NCBI GenBank assembly: GCA_023663725.1
Contig: JAMPGX010000002.1
Coordinates: 44,572-108,571 of the forward strand
Reading direction: 5' to 3'
Length of the DNA: 64,000 nt
Source of the DNA: a bacterium
Lineage (GTDB): Bacteria > Bacillota > Clostridia > Lachnospirales > Lachnospiraceae
The notes below the pieces were generated by a model. That model saw only the letters and a program-made list of their open reading frames with translations. It had not been told where the DNA came from and made no database searches. Made by a program: the position numbers and the translations under genes. How positions within the stretch are numbered: position 1 is the first letter of the stretch; each line of letters starts with the position of its first letter. Shown here piece by piece: positions 1 to 8,074 of this stretch.

Positions 1-797
1 CGCTGCTGGAGGAGGGAGAGAGATGGCCCAAGCTGCAGACAGTCGTGGCGATGGGGGTGCAGCCCTTTGGAACCGCGGGAGCCCTCTGGCATCTGACGCT
101 GCAGAATATCGAACAATGCCCATTCCTGAACCTCGAGGAGAGCGCCTGCAGCTTTGACAGCGAAGAGTTCATCCGCCTGTTGGAGCTGTGCAAACAGTAT
201 GGCAATACCCTGTCGGCTCTGAACATAGACGTCTCGATGCAGGAGGGGAAGGCGTTGGCCTACGTGGACGATTTCAGCAATCTGCAGATGTTCTGCATCA
301 GGGTGGGCAGTCTGGGGGAGGATTTCCACTGTGTGGGATACCCGGCGGAGAGCGGCTGCGGGAGCTATTGGAGCAGCGACTATTATCTGGTATTGAGGAA
401 GGGCGCCGACTGTATGGACACAGTAAAGGGATATCTGGAGTTTCTGTACAGCACAGGATACCAGAGGAAGCAGGACACCCCCCTGTGCCGGGAGGTCTAC
501 GACAGATATCGGTATCCGGAGAATCCCAACAGGCCAGGCTATGAAACCCTGTACATGGGGCAGGGCCAGGGACGTATGTTACTGCTGAAGCCGGACGGAA
601 GCTCCTGCGTGGACGATTTTCTGGAGCTGGCGGAGAAAAGCGGCCCCCTGCCCCAGGGAGACGAAATGATCGGCGAGATCGTGATGGAGGAGGCGGAGAG
701 CTTCTTTGCCGGAGACAAGGACGCGGCTACAGTGGCGGGGCTCATCCAGAGCAGGGTAAGGCTGTATCTGGCGGAGCACAGCGATACCGGTCGATAA
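1..797 (+). CDS. C-terminal part of a large solute-binding-like lipoprotein (5' end outside window)
   Basis: The frame is already open at base 3, so this is the last 264 residues of a longer gene. It aligns end to end with the C-terminal third of the 811-residue lipoprotein at 1170-3605 and is its tandem paralogue. The shared part resembles the second lobe of extracellular solute-binding proteins (a GTAGALWHLTLQN segment, many Cys and Tyr). An inner ATG at 45 has no ribosome binding site and corresponds to an internal Met of the paralogue, so it is not the start. Transported or sensed substrate unknown. The last 123 identical bases shared with the paralogue suggest recent duplication or gene conversion. 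Confidence 0.8.
   Translation, partial: LLEEGERWPKLQTVVAMGVQPFGTAGALWHLTLQNIEQCPFLNLEESACSFDSEEFIRLLELCKQYGNTLSALNIDVSMQEGKALAYVDDFSNLQMFCIRVGSLGEDFHCVGYPAESGCGSYWSSDYYLVLRKGADCMDTVKGYLEFLYSTGYQRKQDTPLCREVYDRYRYPENPNRPGYETLYMGQGQGRMLLLKPDGSSCVDDFLELAEKSGPLPQGDEMIGEIVMEEAESFFAGDKDAATVAGLIQSRVRLYLAEHSDTGR
654..776 (+). repeat. 123-bp direct repeat, copy 1 (inside lipoprotein gene)
   Basis: By eye this stretch is base-for-base identical to 3462-3584, while the coding sequence upstream in both paralogues has diverged noticeably. This uneven identity points to gene conversion or to strong constraint on the C-terminal tail. Confidence 0.75.
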
Positions 798-863
798 CCG
801 TTAAGATTTATCAATTTATGTTTGGCATACATTAAAATTTTTCACAGGAACGGAGGTGAGATC

Positions 864-1127
864 ATGAAAAAGAAAATGGCGATACTTGGCCTGGCTGGAG
901 CGCTGCTCTGCTCTGGAATCAGTGTTTTTGCCGCATCAGATCAGTGTGGGCATCCGGCGGTTACGCTGTATTATGGGGAAGAGTACACATATGAGAAATG
1001 TCAGATGCATGACAAATGTACGGTGAGAAAAAACTATCTGGTGGAATATGCCACATGCCATAGTTGCTTTGTAAGCTTTCCGACAAGGAAAACAGGGCCT
1101 ATGGAAGAGATGCATATTCCTGATTAG
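864..1127 (+). CDS. Small secreted Cys-rich protein, unknown function
   Basis: An 87-residue protein that starts at the ATG at 864, placed just after a GGAGGTGAG ribosome binding site (852-860). Residues 1-23 are a typical signal peptide (KKK, hydrophobic core, VFAAS cleavage area). The mature part has about 64 residues with five cysteines (QCGH, KCQMHDKC, TCHSC) and several His, which could form disulfides or bind a metal. No family was recognised. It lies between two paralogous lipoproteins and may belong to the same unit. An in-frame ATG at 822 would add 14 residues without a binding site. Confidence 0.6.
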   Translation: MKKKMAILGLAGALLCSGISVFAASDQCGHPAVTLYYGEEYTYEKCQMHDKCTVRKNYLVEYATCHSCFVSFPTRKTGPMEEMHIPD

Positions 1128-1169
1128 AGGCAATGTAGCAGATGGAAGCTGTATCAGGGAGGGAATAGT

Positions 1170-3605
1170 ATGAGAGGCTGGCGAGAAATCCTGAAATTGC
1201 CGCTTGCGCTGTTTTGCATATTGCTTTGTCTGACAGGCTGTGGAGATGTAGGGAGCACTGTGGACCCGGCTGCGAATCCTGTTTCGGACTCCGTAGGTGA
1301 GGACACGGAAGAAGTCACAGACTTCTCCGATCTTGACTGGAGGACCTCTGAATGGAAGAGGTCCTCGTCAAGAGGAAAGGATACTCTCTATATAGGGGAA
1401 TACGTTGAAGGTCTGAATCCCAAGGCCGAGCTTGACTATGATCGCAGAAGCCATTCGATTGCCGTTTATAAGTCACTTATTTATGACTTAGATGTATATA
1501 TGATGGAAAATAGAGATATCTGCGGTTTTTATATGTATCGATATGATGTGGACACGGGAGATGCCTCCTATACGGGACTGAATGTGGACAGTCTGCTTGG
1601 AGGAGAGAGTGAGGCTGAAATCACCTCGTTTGATATATACAGCGAGGAGGAGTATGTCTTTCTGCGGGTGAAATATGGGGAGGGACATCATTGGGGAGCG
1701 GGGCAAATAGAGGATGATGAGGTGCGTGGCCTGACCGCAGTACATATGGATGCGGAGGGCAACCTGATCAAGACCGTGGACTTGTATCAGGGGGTGACAG
1801 AGAGCGACTATCTAACTGACATGGGATGGGGGCAGGGGCAGACTTTGAAGGTGGACAGTCAGGGAAACTACTATTATTATGCCTCCTATGATGGGGGAAA
1901 GTTCAGGAAGATATTGGTGTTGGACCCTGAGGGACATGCGCTCTGTGTCGCGAACCCGTACCCCGATGGGTTGGAGGAGACAGAGGAGTGGAGGTATCAT
2001 AATTTCCGATATATGATGAGAGATCCAGACGGTTTTCCGGTATTCTATCTGTCGCGCCCTAACTGTAAGGAGACCGTGTTAATCACATTTGACCGACAGA
2101 ACAATGAGTTCAGGCAGACGACATTGCCCTACTTGGGTGTCATGCATAATGCCTGTATGACTGAGAACGGGATGTGTTACTTTGTGTCTGACCGTGACGG
2201 AATCTTGTACAGGTGGAATCTCTGTACGGGGGGAATCCTTGAACTGATGAATGTCGAAGCGGAGGATATCACGAAAAATATAGGGCTTTTATGGTTACTC
2301 ACAGATTCAGCAGGCAGATTGTGCATATATGAGATAGAGGATGAAAACTTTGAGGGCTTTTCTCTGTATACGCTGACGGCGGAGAATCCATCTGCTGAGG
2401 GCAGCATGAGAGTAGTCAGTCTGAGTCCAGACTGCACTCACCTGCAGGCAGTGGCGGCTGACTATACCAGAAAGCACGGAGATCAGGGGATCACTGTGGA
2501 ATACGATACCGAGGACCCGCAGGCTTACCGGGACCGTCTGATGCTGGAGCTGACAGCGGGAAAAGGACCGGAGGTCCTGTATGTCTCCCGCGAGGACATG
2601 GAGAGTCTGTATGAGAAGGGACTGCTGGAGGATCTGACGGATGTGCTGTCGCAGGAGACCGTAGAGCGGATATTCCCAGGTGTTCTGGAGTGCGGCAGGA
2701 TCGACGGCAGACAGATCGGCTTTGTGATGGAGGCGGAGCTGCGGACGATGCTGGTAAACTGGGAGGTATGGGACAAAGAGAGCTGGCGGCTGGAGGATGT
2801 GGTCTCGCTACTGGAGGATGGAGAGAGCGGGCCTGATCTGCAGGCAGTCGTGGCGATGGGCGTACCGCCCTTTGGAACGGCGGGAGCCCTCTGGCATCTG
2901 ACGCTGCAGAATATGGAACAATGCCCATTTCTAAATCTTGAGGAGAGTACCTGTAGCTTTGACAGCGAAGAATTCATCCACCTGTTGGAGCTGTGCAAAC
3001 AGTATGGCACTGTCCTGTCGGCTGTGAACATAGACATCCCTATGCGAGAGGGGAAGGCGCTGGCCTGTGTGGGCGATTTCAGCAATCTGCAGATGTTCTG
3101 CATCAAGATGGACAGTCTGGGAGAGGATTTCCACTGTGTGGGATATCCGACGGAGAGCGGCAGCGGGAGCTATTGGAGCAGTGACTATTATCTGGTAGTG
3201 AGAAAGGGCGCCGACTGTATGGACACGGTAAAGGAATATCTGGAGTTTCTGTACAGCACGAAATACCAGAGAAAGCAGGACATTCCCCTGTGCCGAGAGG
3301 TCTACGATAGATATGTCGATCCTCAAGAGAGTATAAATAGCCCAGGTCATCAATATCTGGATAGGGGGCAGGGAATCTTTTCCACACTGCGGTTGAAGCC
3401 GGATGGAAGTTCCTATGTGGATGACTTTCTGGAGCTGGCGGAGAAAAGCGGTCCTCTGCCTCAGGGAGACGAAATGATCGGCGAGATCGTGATGGAGGAG
3501 GCGGAGAGCTTCTTTGCCGGAGACAAGGACGCGGCTACAGTGGCGGGGCTCATCCAGAGCAGGGTAAGGCTGTATCTGGCGGAGAACAGTGATACCGGTC
3601 GATAA
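1170..3605 (+). CDS. Large lipoprotein: propeller-like N-terminal half fused to extracellular solute-binding-like half
   Basis: An 811-residue protein with a type II signal peptide (lipobox LTGC near residue 24), so it should be anchored on the outer face of the membrane. Residues of about 60-410 contain repeated beta-rich blocks (YYYYASYDGG, FYLSRP, YFVSDRDGILYRW) like those of a beta-propeller. Residues of about 415-770 resemble a family 1 solute-binding protein (LQAVAADYTRKHG, LTAGKGPEVLYVS, GFVMEAEL). No permease or ATPase is adjacent, so uptake is not implied; sensing or ligand capture is as likely. The start has an AGGGAGGG site at 1156-1163. The C-terminal third is duplicated in the truncated gene at the left edge. 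Confidence 0.75.
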   Translation: MRGWREILKLPLALFCILLCLTGCGDVGSTVDPAANPVSDSVGEDTEEVTDFSDLDWRTSEWKRSSSRGKDTLYIGEYVEGLNPKAELDYDRRSHSIAVYKSLIYDLDVYMMENRDICGFYMYRYDVDTGDASYTGLNVDSLLGGESEAEITSFDIYSEEEYVFLRVKYGEGHHWGAGQIEDDEVRGLTAVHMDAEGNLIKTVDLYQGVTESDYLTDMGWGQGQTLKVDSQGNYYYYASYDGGKFRKILVLDPEGHALCVANPYPDGLEETEEWRYHNFRYMMRDPDGFPVFYLSRPNCKETVLITFDRQNNEFRQTTLPYLGVMHNACMTENGMCYFVSDRDGILYRWNLCTGGILELMNVEAEDITKNIGLLWLLTDSAGRLCIYEIEDENFEGFSLYTLTAENPSAEGSMRVVSLSPDCTHLQAVAADYTRKHGDQGITVEYDTEDPQAYRDRLMLELTAGKGPEVLYVSREDMESLYEKGLLEDLTDVLSQETVERIFPGVLECGRIDGRQIGFVMEAELRTMLVNWEVWDKESWRLEDVVSLLEDGESGPDLQAVVAMGVPPFGTAGALWHLTLQNMEQCPFLNLEESTCSFDSEEFIHLLELCKQYGTVLSAVNIDIPMREGKALACVGDFSNLQMFCIKMDSLGEDFHCVGYPTESGSGSYWSSDYYLVVRKGADCMDTVKEYLEFLYSTKYQRKQDIPLCREVYDRYVDPQESINSPGHQYLDRGQGIFSTLRLKPDGSSYVDDFLELAEKSGPLPQGDEMIGEIVMEEAESFFAGDKDAATVAGLIQSRVRLYLAENSDTGR
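3462..3584 (+). repeat. 123-bp direct repeat, copy 2
   Basis: Identical by eye to 654-776 in the upstream paralogue; see that entry. Confidence 0.75.
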
Positions 3606-3656
3606 CTGTCTGTGAGTATGGCAGCCTGTGCGCAGTTGGCTCTGGCTCAATACGAA

Positions 3657-3685
3657 TTGACAGAAGCTGGATATATCGCTATAAT
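3657..3685 (+). promoter_or_regulatory. Sigma-A promoter for the SDR gene
   Basis: TTGACA at 3657-3662, a 17-bp spacer, and TATAAT at 3680-3685: a consensus housekeeping promoter about 80 bp before the SDR start. Confidence 0.8.
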
Positions 3686-3763
3686 ATCCTCAGGCGGCGG
3701 ATTGTCCGGGCAGGGAGTTCGGGCGGATTGCCGGTGACAAAATAACAGATTATGGAGGTTACT

Positions 3764-4510
3764 ATGGAGCTGAAAGACAAGGTAGCGATCGTAACAGGCG
3801 GCAGCCGGGGAATCGGCTTTGCCACGGTGCAGGCTTTTCTAAAAGAGGGAGCTGCGGTGGTACTGTGTGCCAGCCGGCAGGAGACGGCGGACAAGGCTGT
3901 GGCACAGCTCAGGGAGGAGTTCCCTGACGCCAAGGTGGAGGGCATCTGGCCTGATTTAAGCAGCTATGAGCAGGTCAAGGCCGCGTTTGACAAGGTCGCG
4001 GAGCAGTATGGCGGACTGGATATCCTGGTGAACAATGCGGGAGTGTCCGAGAGCACGCCCTTCTCCGATTACACGGAGGAGACCTTTGACAAGGTGATGG
4101 ATCTGAATGTGAAGGGAACCTATAATTGCTCCAGGGCGGCGGCTGAGCTCATGGAAAAGAGAGGGGGCGGAGTGATCCTGAATACTTCTTCCATGGTCAG
4201 CATCACCGGACAGCCCAGCGGAGTGGCATATCCCACCTCCAAGTTCGCAGTGAACGGCTTTACTCTCTCTCTGGCCCGCGAATTGGGGCCTAAGGGCATA
4301 CGTGTCAATGCCGTAGCTCCTGGCATCACAGAGACGGACATGATGAAAGCGGTGCCCAAGGAAGTGATCGAGCCCATGATCGCGCGCATCCCCCTGCGCC
4401 GTCTGGGACAGCCGGAGGATATTGCCAACGCCTTCGTGTTCCTGGCGTCGGAAAAGGCCTCCTATATCTCCGGTGTGATCCTGAGCGTGGACGGTCTGAT
4501 GAGAACGTAA
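3764..4510 (+). CDS. Short-chain dehydrogenase/reductase (FabG/BaiA-like)
   Basis: A 248-residue classical SDR that should reduce or oxidise a carbonyl/alcohol with NAD(P). Visible: nucleotide-binding TGGSRGIG (about residues 12-19), NNAG (about 91-94), catalytic Ser in the SMVSITG segment, YPTSK with catalytic Tyr/Lys, and a PG..TDM segment after the active site. The length is normal. The nearest well-known relatives are 3-oxoacyl-ACP reductases and hydroxysteroid dehydrogenases such as BaiA; with no fatty acid or bile acid genes nearby, the substrate is open. Start: the ATG at 3764 follows GGAGGT at 3754-3759; the ATG at 3752 overlaps that site. A strong promoter and its own terminator make it monocistronic. 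Confidence 0.9.
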   Translation: MELKDKVAIVTGGSRGIGFATVQAFLKEGAAVVLCASRQETADKAVAQLREEFPDAKVEGIWPDLSSYEQVKAAFDKVAEQYGGLDILVNNAGVSESTPFSDYTEETFDKVMDLNVKGTYNCSRAAAELMEKRGGGVILNTSSMVSITGQPSGVAYPTSKFAVNGFTLSLARELGPKGIRVNAVAPGITETDMMKAVPKEVIEPMIARIPLRRLGQPEDIANAFVFLASEKASYISGVILSVDGLMRT

Positions 4511-4537
4511 TGACAGTTTCAGACAGGCTATAAACAG

Positions 4538-4576
4538 TTCCGGCCCCAGTGTACTGACACTACATTGGGGCCGGAA
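4538..4576. terminator. Bidirectional terminator between SDR and pyrI
   Basis: An 11-bp perfect stem (TTCCGGCCCCA at 4538-4548 with TGGGGCCGGAA at 4566-4576) lies between two convergent genes. There is no long T-run, so strength is uncertain. Confidence 0.65.
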
Positions 4577-4597
4577 TTCGCTGTGTGGGCAGCGACG

Positions 4598-5041
4598 CTA
4601 TATTCTTTTCTTGGCTCTCTCCGTGTATTTCTCCTCGCAGTACTTACAGCGGTATATCTCCCGAGACGGGTCTGCCAGATAGAAGATATGGGGGAGCTCC
4701 TGCTCGATGGAGGTGATGCAGCGGGGATTGTGGCAGTGGATCACGTTTCGTATCTCCTGGGGCAGCACCAGGTCCTTTTTGTCCACGATATCACCGTCCT
4801 TGATCACATTGACGGTGATATTGTGGTCGATATAGGCCAGCACATCCAGATCCAACATATTGATATCACATTCTACCTTCAGGATATCTTTTTTACCCAT
4901 CTTGTTGCTGCGGGCATTTTTGATGATGGCCACGGTGCAGTCCAGCTTGTCCAGCCCCAGATGCTCGTAGATGGACAGGCTTTTGCCAGCCTTGATATGG
5001 TCTAATACGAAGCCTTCTTCGATTTTTCCAACATTTAACAT
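4598..5041 (-). CDS. pyrI: Aspartate carbamoyltransferase regulatory subunit
   Basis: A 147-residue PyrI. It binds nucleotide effectors and holds PyrB trimers together in the first committed step of pyrimidine synthesis. The N-terminal effector domain (DHIKAGKS, NARSNKMGKKDILK) is followed by a zinc domain with four Cys (CHNPRC and CKYCEEKY), the usual ligands. The length is typical. AAGGAG precedes the start. It lies downstream of pyrB on the same strand, but about 310 bp separate them and a MITE-like element fills that gap, so co-transcription may be altered. Confidence 0.95.
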   Translation of the reverse strand: MLNVGKIEEGFVLDHIKAGKSLSIYEHLGLDKLDCTVAIIKNARSNKMGKKDILKVECDINMLDLDVLAYIDHNITVNVIKDGDIVDKKDLVLPQEIRNVIHCHNPRCITSIEQELPHIFYLADPSREIYRCKYCEEKYTERAKKRI

Positions 5042-5072
5042 AATTGCTCCTTTCGTGGGTGGGGAGTGTGCT

Positions 5073-5319
5073 TAGACAATTGCGAAAGCCAGTTACTTTG
5101 CCAGTGTCATTGTGCACATTGTACATTCCAACGCAAGCACGCTCTCGCTCCGTTCTCACCGTAGCGGTACTAAGCTCGTGCCGAATAAATTCGGCAGACC
5201 TCGCTAAGTACCGACGGTTCGTGGTGTTACGGTTACAAACCGTAACACGAGGCATTTGCTTATGGAATATACAATATGCACAATTCGGTACTGGCAAAAG
5301 GCTGTTCCGAAATTGCCTA
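5073..5319. mobile_element. MITE-like inverted-repeat element, copy 1
   Basis: A 247-bp non-coding element that also occurs at 13278-13505. The ends form imperfect terminal inverted repeats (TAGACAATTGCGAA on the left, matching the reverse complement of the right end), and inner arms containing ATTGTGCA and TATATTCC-like blocks also pair, so the whole unit can fold as one long hairpin. The middle holds two small independent hairpins (GCCGAATAAATTCGGC, and GTGTTACGGTT with AACCGTAACAC) that differ from those of copy 2. No clear target duplication remains. It carries no gene and fills the whole pyrB-pyrI gap. Confidence 0.75.
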
Positions 5320-5353
5320 GATAGTGCTATGTGTTAAGTATGGAGACAGGCGG

Positions 5354-6265
5354 TTAGGCTGACTCGAGCAGAGTCAGGATCAGGGCCATACGGACGTAGA
5401 CGCCGTATTGGGCCTGCTTGAAATATGCCGCTCTGGGGTCGTTGTCCACCTCTACCGAGATCTCGTTGACGCGGGGCAGGGGGTGGAGCACCAGCATGTC
5501 CGGTCTGGCCAGCTCCATCTTGGCTTTGTCCAGGATATAGAAATCCTTCAGGCGGATGTAATCCTCCTCGTTGAAGAAGCGCTCCTTCTGTACCCGCGTC
5601 ATGTACAGCAGGTCCAGGCGGGGCATGATATCCTCCAGGCTCATGACTTCCTCATAAGGAATATTTTTGCTCCTGAGCATCTCTGTGATATAGTCAGGCA
5701 CTCTCAGCTCATCGGGGGAGATGAACAGGAAGCGGATGTTCTCATAGCGCACGAGGGCATGAATCAGGGAGTGTACGGTGCGGCCGAATTTCAGATCGCC
5801 GCACAGACCGATGGTGAAGCCGTCCAGAGAACCTTTGAGACTGCGGATGGTCAGCAGGTCTGTCAAAGTCTGGGTGGGATGCTGGTGGCCGCCGTCGCCG
5901 GCATTGATCACCGGAATCAGGGAGTGTTCCATGGCCACCATGGGGGCTCCCTCCTTGGGATGGCGCATGGCGCAGATATCGGCGTAGCAGGAGATCACCC
6001 GTATCGTGTCAGACACGCTCTCGCCCTTGGAGGCGGAGGAGGAACCTGCATCGGAGAAACCGATGACTCTGCCGCCCAAACGGGTCATGGCGGACTCAAA
6101 GCTGAGACGCGTGCGCGTGCTGGGCTCGTAGAAGCAGGTGGCCAGTATCTTGCCGTCGCAGGAATGCGCGTATTTTTCCATGTTGTGTTCAATGTCATTG
6201 GCCAGATCAAAGAGTCTGTCCAATTCTTCAGTAGTGAAATCCAGCGGACTCATCAGATGTCTCAT
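5354..6265 (-). CDS. pyrB: Aspartate carbamoyltransferase catalytic subunit
   Basis: A 303-residue PyrB that condenses carbamoyl phosphate with aspartate. Signature segments: the carbamoyl-phosphate loop [11 protein letters not shown], the conserved [16 protein letters not shown] segment, and HPLPRVNEI near the C-terminus. The length is normal. The start was set at the Met of [10 protein letters not shown] (6265), which follows an AAAGGA site; a Met seven residues earlier has no site. pyrI lies downstream. Only a short gap containing a hairpin terminator separates it from the upstream nitroreductase, so pyrB probably has its own promoter near 6290-6320. Confidence 0.95.
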   Translation of the reverse strand: MRHLMSPLDFTTEELDRLFDLANDIEHNMEKYAHSCDGKILATCFYEPSTRTRLSFESAMTRLGGRVIGFSDAGSSSASKGESVSDTIRVISCYADICAMRHPKEGAPMVAMEHSLIPVINAGDGGHQHPTQTLTDLLTIRSLKGSLDGFTIGLCGDLKFGRTVHSLIHALVRYENIRFLFISPDELRVPDYITEMLRSKNIPYEEVMSLEDIMPRLDLLYMTRVQKERFFNEEDYIRLKDFYILDKAKMELARPDMLVLHPLPRVNEISVEVDNDPRAAYFKQAQYGVYVRMALILTLLESA

Positions 6266-6322
6266 ATCAAACTGTCCTTTCTTCAATTGTTAGATAATGG
6301 TATAGCTTCAGGCACGAAAGAA

Positions 6323-6349
6323 AAGCCGAAGAGAAAAACTCTTCGACTT
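6323..6349 (-). terminator. Rho-independent terminator after nitroreductase
   Basis: Read on the minus strand, an 11-bp stem (AAGTCGAAGAG with CTCTTCGGCTT, one mismatch) is followed by a T-rich tail. It lies between the nitroreductase stop and pyrB. Confidence 0.7.
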
Positions 6350-6355
6350 GATTCT

Positions 6356-6895
6356 CTATGACATATAAGTTACCAGTTCATCTACAGGCTTGCGCCTGGG
6401 AGCAACTGGCGATTCTGCGGGAAAGCCTACGGGAATGACGGCCACTACCTCACGGTCTTCGGGAACGTTAAGCAATGAGGCGATTTTATCATCGTCAATA
6501 ATGCCCATGATGACCGTGCCAAGGCCCTTGTCATAGGCAGCCAGGCAGAACGCTTCACTGGCGACGCCGGCGTCAAACATCTGCCAGCCATCTCCCCGAT
6601 GGGTAGAATAGGAGCCGTCTCGCTCAAAACCACTGCGGTTTTTGATGATAGTCACAACGATTGCCATGGGCGCCTGGTCAATGATTACGCCGTTGCCCGC
6701 ATAGCCCGAGGTGCATTTGGCCACCTCTGCCTTCAAATTGCCCTCCACGGCAATGTACCGGACAATCTGCGTATGCTTCCAACTGGGGGCGTAGGAAGCG
6801 GCTTCAACCACCTGATCAAGCAGCTCGTGAGGAACGGGCTGCTCCGTGTAGGAGCGGATACTTCTGCGTCCCATAATACATTCTCTGGCGTTCAT
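6356..6895 (-). CDS. Nitroreductase family protein
   Basis: A 179-residue FMN-dependent nitroreductase-type oxidoreductase. The N-terminus RRSIRSYTEQPVP is the usual FMN-phosphate-binding start; SYAPSWKHTQ and the later GLGTVIMG and PVGFPAESP segments fit the family. The start at 6895 follows AGGAGGT; a Met ten residues upstream lacks a site. Physiological substrate unknown; such proteins reduce quinones, flavins or nitroaromatics. It is transcribed toward pyrB but separated from it by a terminator. Confidence 0.85.
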   Translation of the reverse strand: MNARECIMGRRSIRSYTEQPVPHELLDQVVEAASYAPSWKHTQIVRYIAVEGNLKAEVAKCTSGYAGNGVIIDQAPMAIVVTIIKNRSGFERDGSYSTHRGDGWQMFDAGVASEAFCLAAYDKGLGTVIMGIIDDDKIASLLNVPEDREVVAVIPVGFPAESPVAPRRKPVDELVTYMS

Positions 6896-7010
6896 AAATC
6901 TACCTCCTGATTCTTTGCTCTGCATTTACCTCATTTTAACACAATGCGCCGTGGGATGTAAAGACTTTTTGCCCCAATATCGGGGCCCCGCGCAAATATT
7001 TGAAAAAGGA

Positions 7011-7039
7011 TTGATTTTCTGCCGCGTTTCGGGTATATT
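7011..7039 (+). promoter_or_regulatory. Promoter for the PH-domain-like gene
   Basis: TTGATT (7011-7016), a 17-bp spacer and TATATT (7034-7039), about 45 bp before the start codon at 7085. Confidence 0.6.
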
Positions 7040-7084
7040 GTAGTATAGATCGGAAAGATGTTTCGAGCTGGGAGGATGAGGCAT

Positions 7085-7456
7085 ATGGAATTTGTGGAGA
7101 GAAAGAGATGGCTGTTTTTGGGATTACCTTTCACCTTTACCAAATATACTATTCGCGAGGATATGATCACAATTGACGCGGGATTGCTCAAGACCGTGGA
7201 GAATGACTGCTACATGTACAAGGTGCAGGATGTGCAGCTGACGGCTACTCTGGCCGAGAAGCTGTTCCGCCTGGGAACCGTGACCTGTTTCACCGGCGAT
7301 ACGACGGATCCTAAGTTGGAATTGGTACACATTAAGAATGCGCGTGCGGTGAAGGAATTTATTCTGGAGATGTCCGAGGCGGCCAGAATCAAGCGCCGCA
7401 CGGTGAATACGCTGGATATTGGCTCTGGGGATATGACGGATGTCGATGAGTTGTAG
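7085..7456 (+). CDS. PH-like (bPH2/DUF304-type) domain protein
   Basis: A 123-residue protein without signal peptide or membrane segment. The pattern (KYTIREDMITIDAGLLKTVEND, then YKVQDVQLTATLAEKLFRLGTV) is that of bacterial PH-like domains, in which a membrane-proximal domain follows a short basic N-terminus. Exact ligand unknown. The start at 7085 follows GGAGG (7071-7075). It is single, with its own promoter and a following terminator. Confidence 0.65.
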   Translation: MEFVERKRWLFLGLPFTFTKYTIREDMITIDAGLLKTVENDCYMYKVQDVQLTATLAEKLFRLGTVTCFTGDTTDPKLELVHIKNARAVKEFILEMSEAARIKRRTVNTLDIGSGDMTDVDEL

Positions 7457-7485
7457 TAATTGATACAGGTAAGAAGCGCATGGTG

Positions 7486-7525
7486 AGAAGCGGAATGTTC
7501 GGCGTCGAAGATTCTGCTTCTTTTT
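7486..7525 (+). terminator. Terminator after the PH-like gene
   Basis: AGAAGCGGAAT (7486-7496) pairs with ATTCTGCTTCT (7511-7521) with one mismatch and is followed by a run of T. Confidence 0.75.
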
Positions 7526-7559
7526 GCCAAACAGAGAAAGAACCGGATGCTCCGGCTCC

Positions 7560-7961
7560 TTATCCTTCCTCCGGCTTTGCCAGCAGCTTCTCAAACAGCA
7601 GGCCCGCTCCGAACCAATAGGGGGCATAGTCCAGACGGATGACTCTGCTGATGTTCCACTTGGAACGTCCATAGTCCCAGGGACAGAGAGCTTTGCGGCC
7701 CAGTAGGGTGCCGGTGATGAACTCCATGGAGAAGATCATGGACATGTAGGTCAGCCCCCGCACGATCAGAGGCTTCTTTCTCATGATGCGGAACAGAGGG
7801 GCAAACAGGGCTGCGCAGCCATAGATGGGAAACATCCAGACGGAGGTATTGCCTCGCAGGGAAAACTGCCTGCGACGGATGTTGCTTGCGGCGGTGAAGA
7901 TGATCTCCATACACCAGCCCAGTATACCGCAGTGGATGAAATTATTTAAAAATTTATGCAT
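7560..7961 (-). CDS. CmpB-like (putative ABC-transporter type IV) membrane protein
   Basis: A 133-residue integral membrane protein with about three or four hydrophobic segments (FIHCGILGWCMEIIFTAA, FPIYGCAALFAPLF, SMIFSMEFITGTLLG) and the conserved ending W.YG...WN..R.I.LDYAPYWFG. This matches the small family often named putative ABC transporter permease or CmpB; its function is not known. The chosen Met follows only a weak AAGGACT site. A small GC-rich hairpin overlaps its stop codon on the minus strand and may terminate it. Confidence 0.65.
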   Translation of the reverse strand: MHKFLNNFIHCGILGWCMEIIFTAASNIRRRQFSLRGNTSVWMFPIYGCAALFAPLFRIMRKKPLIVRGLTYMSMIFSMEFITGTLLGRKALCPWDYGRSKWNISRVIRLDYAPYWFGAGLLFEKLLAKPEEG

Positions 7962-8074
7962 GATAACTACCAGTCCTTTCCCAAATAGGAGTTGATAAAA
8001 TCGCCTGTATATACTATCTGTGCTTAGTATGGCCAGCCTGTGGCTGAAATATTCACACCAAAGCGGAGGTGACA

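Noticed and set aside
5408..6361. 317-codon open frame on the plus strand opposite pyrB
   Set aside because: Antisense shadow of pyrB; pyrB shows all catalytic motifs.
7962..8074. Possible THF riboswitch before the folate operon
   Set aside because: The leader is short and none of the conserved THF riboswitch core sequence could be recognised.
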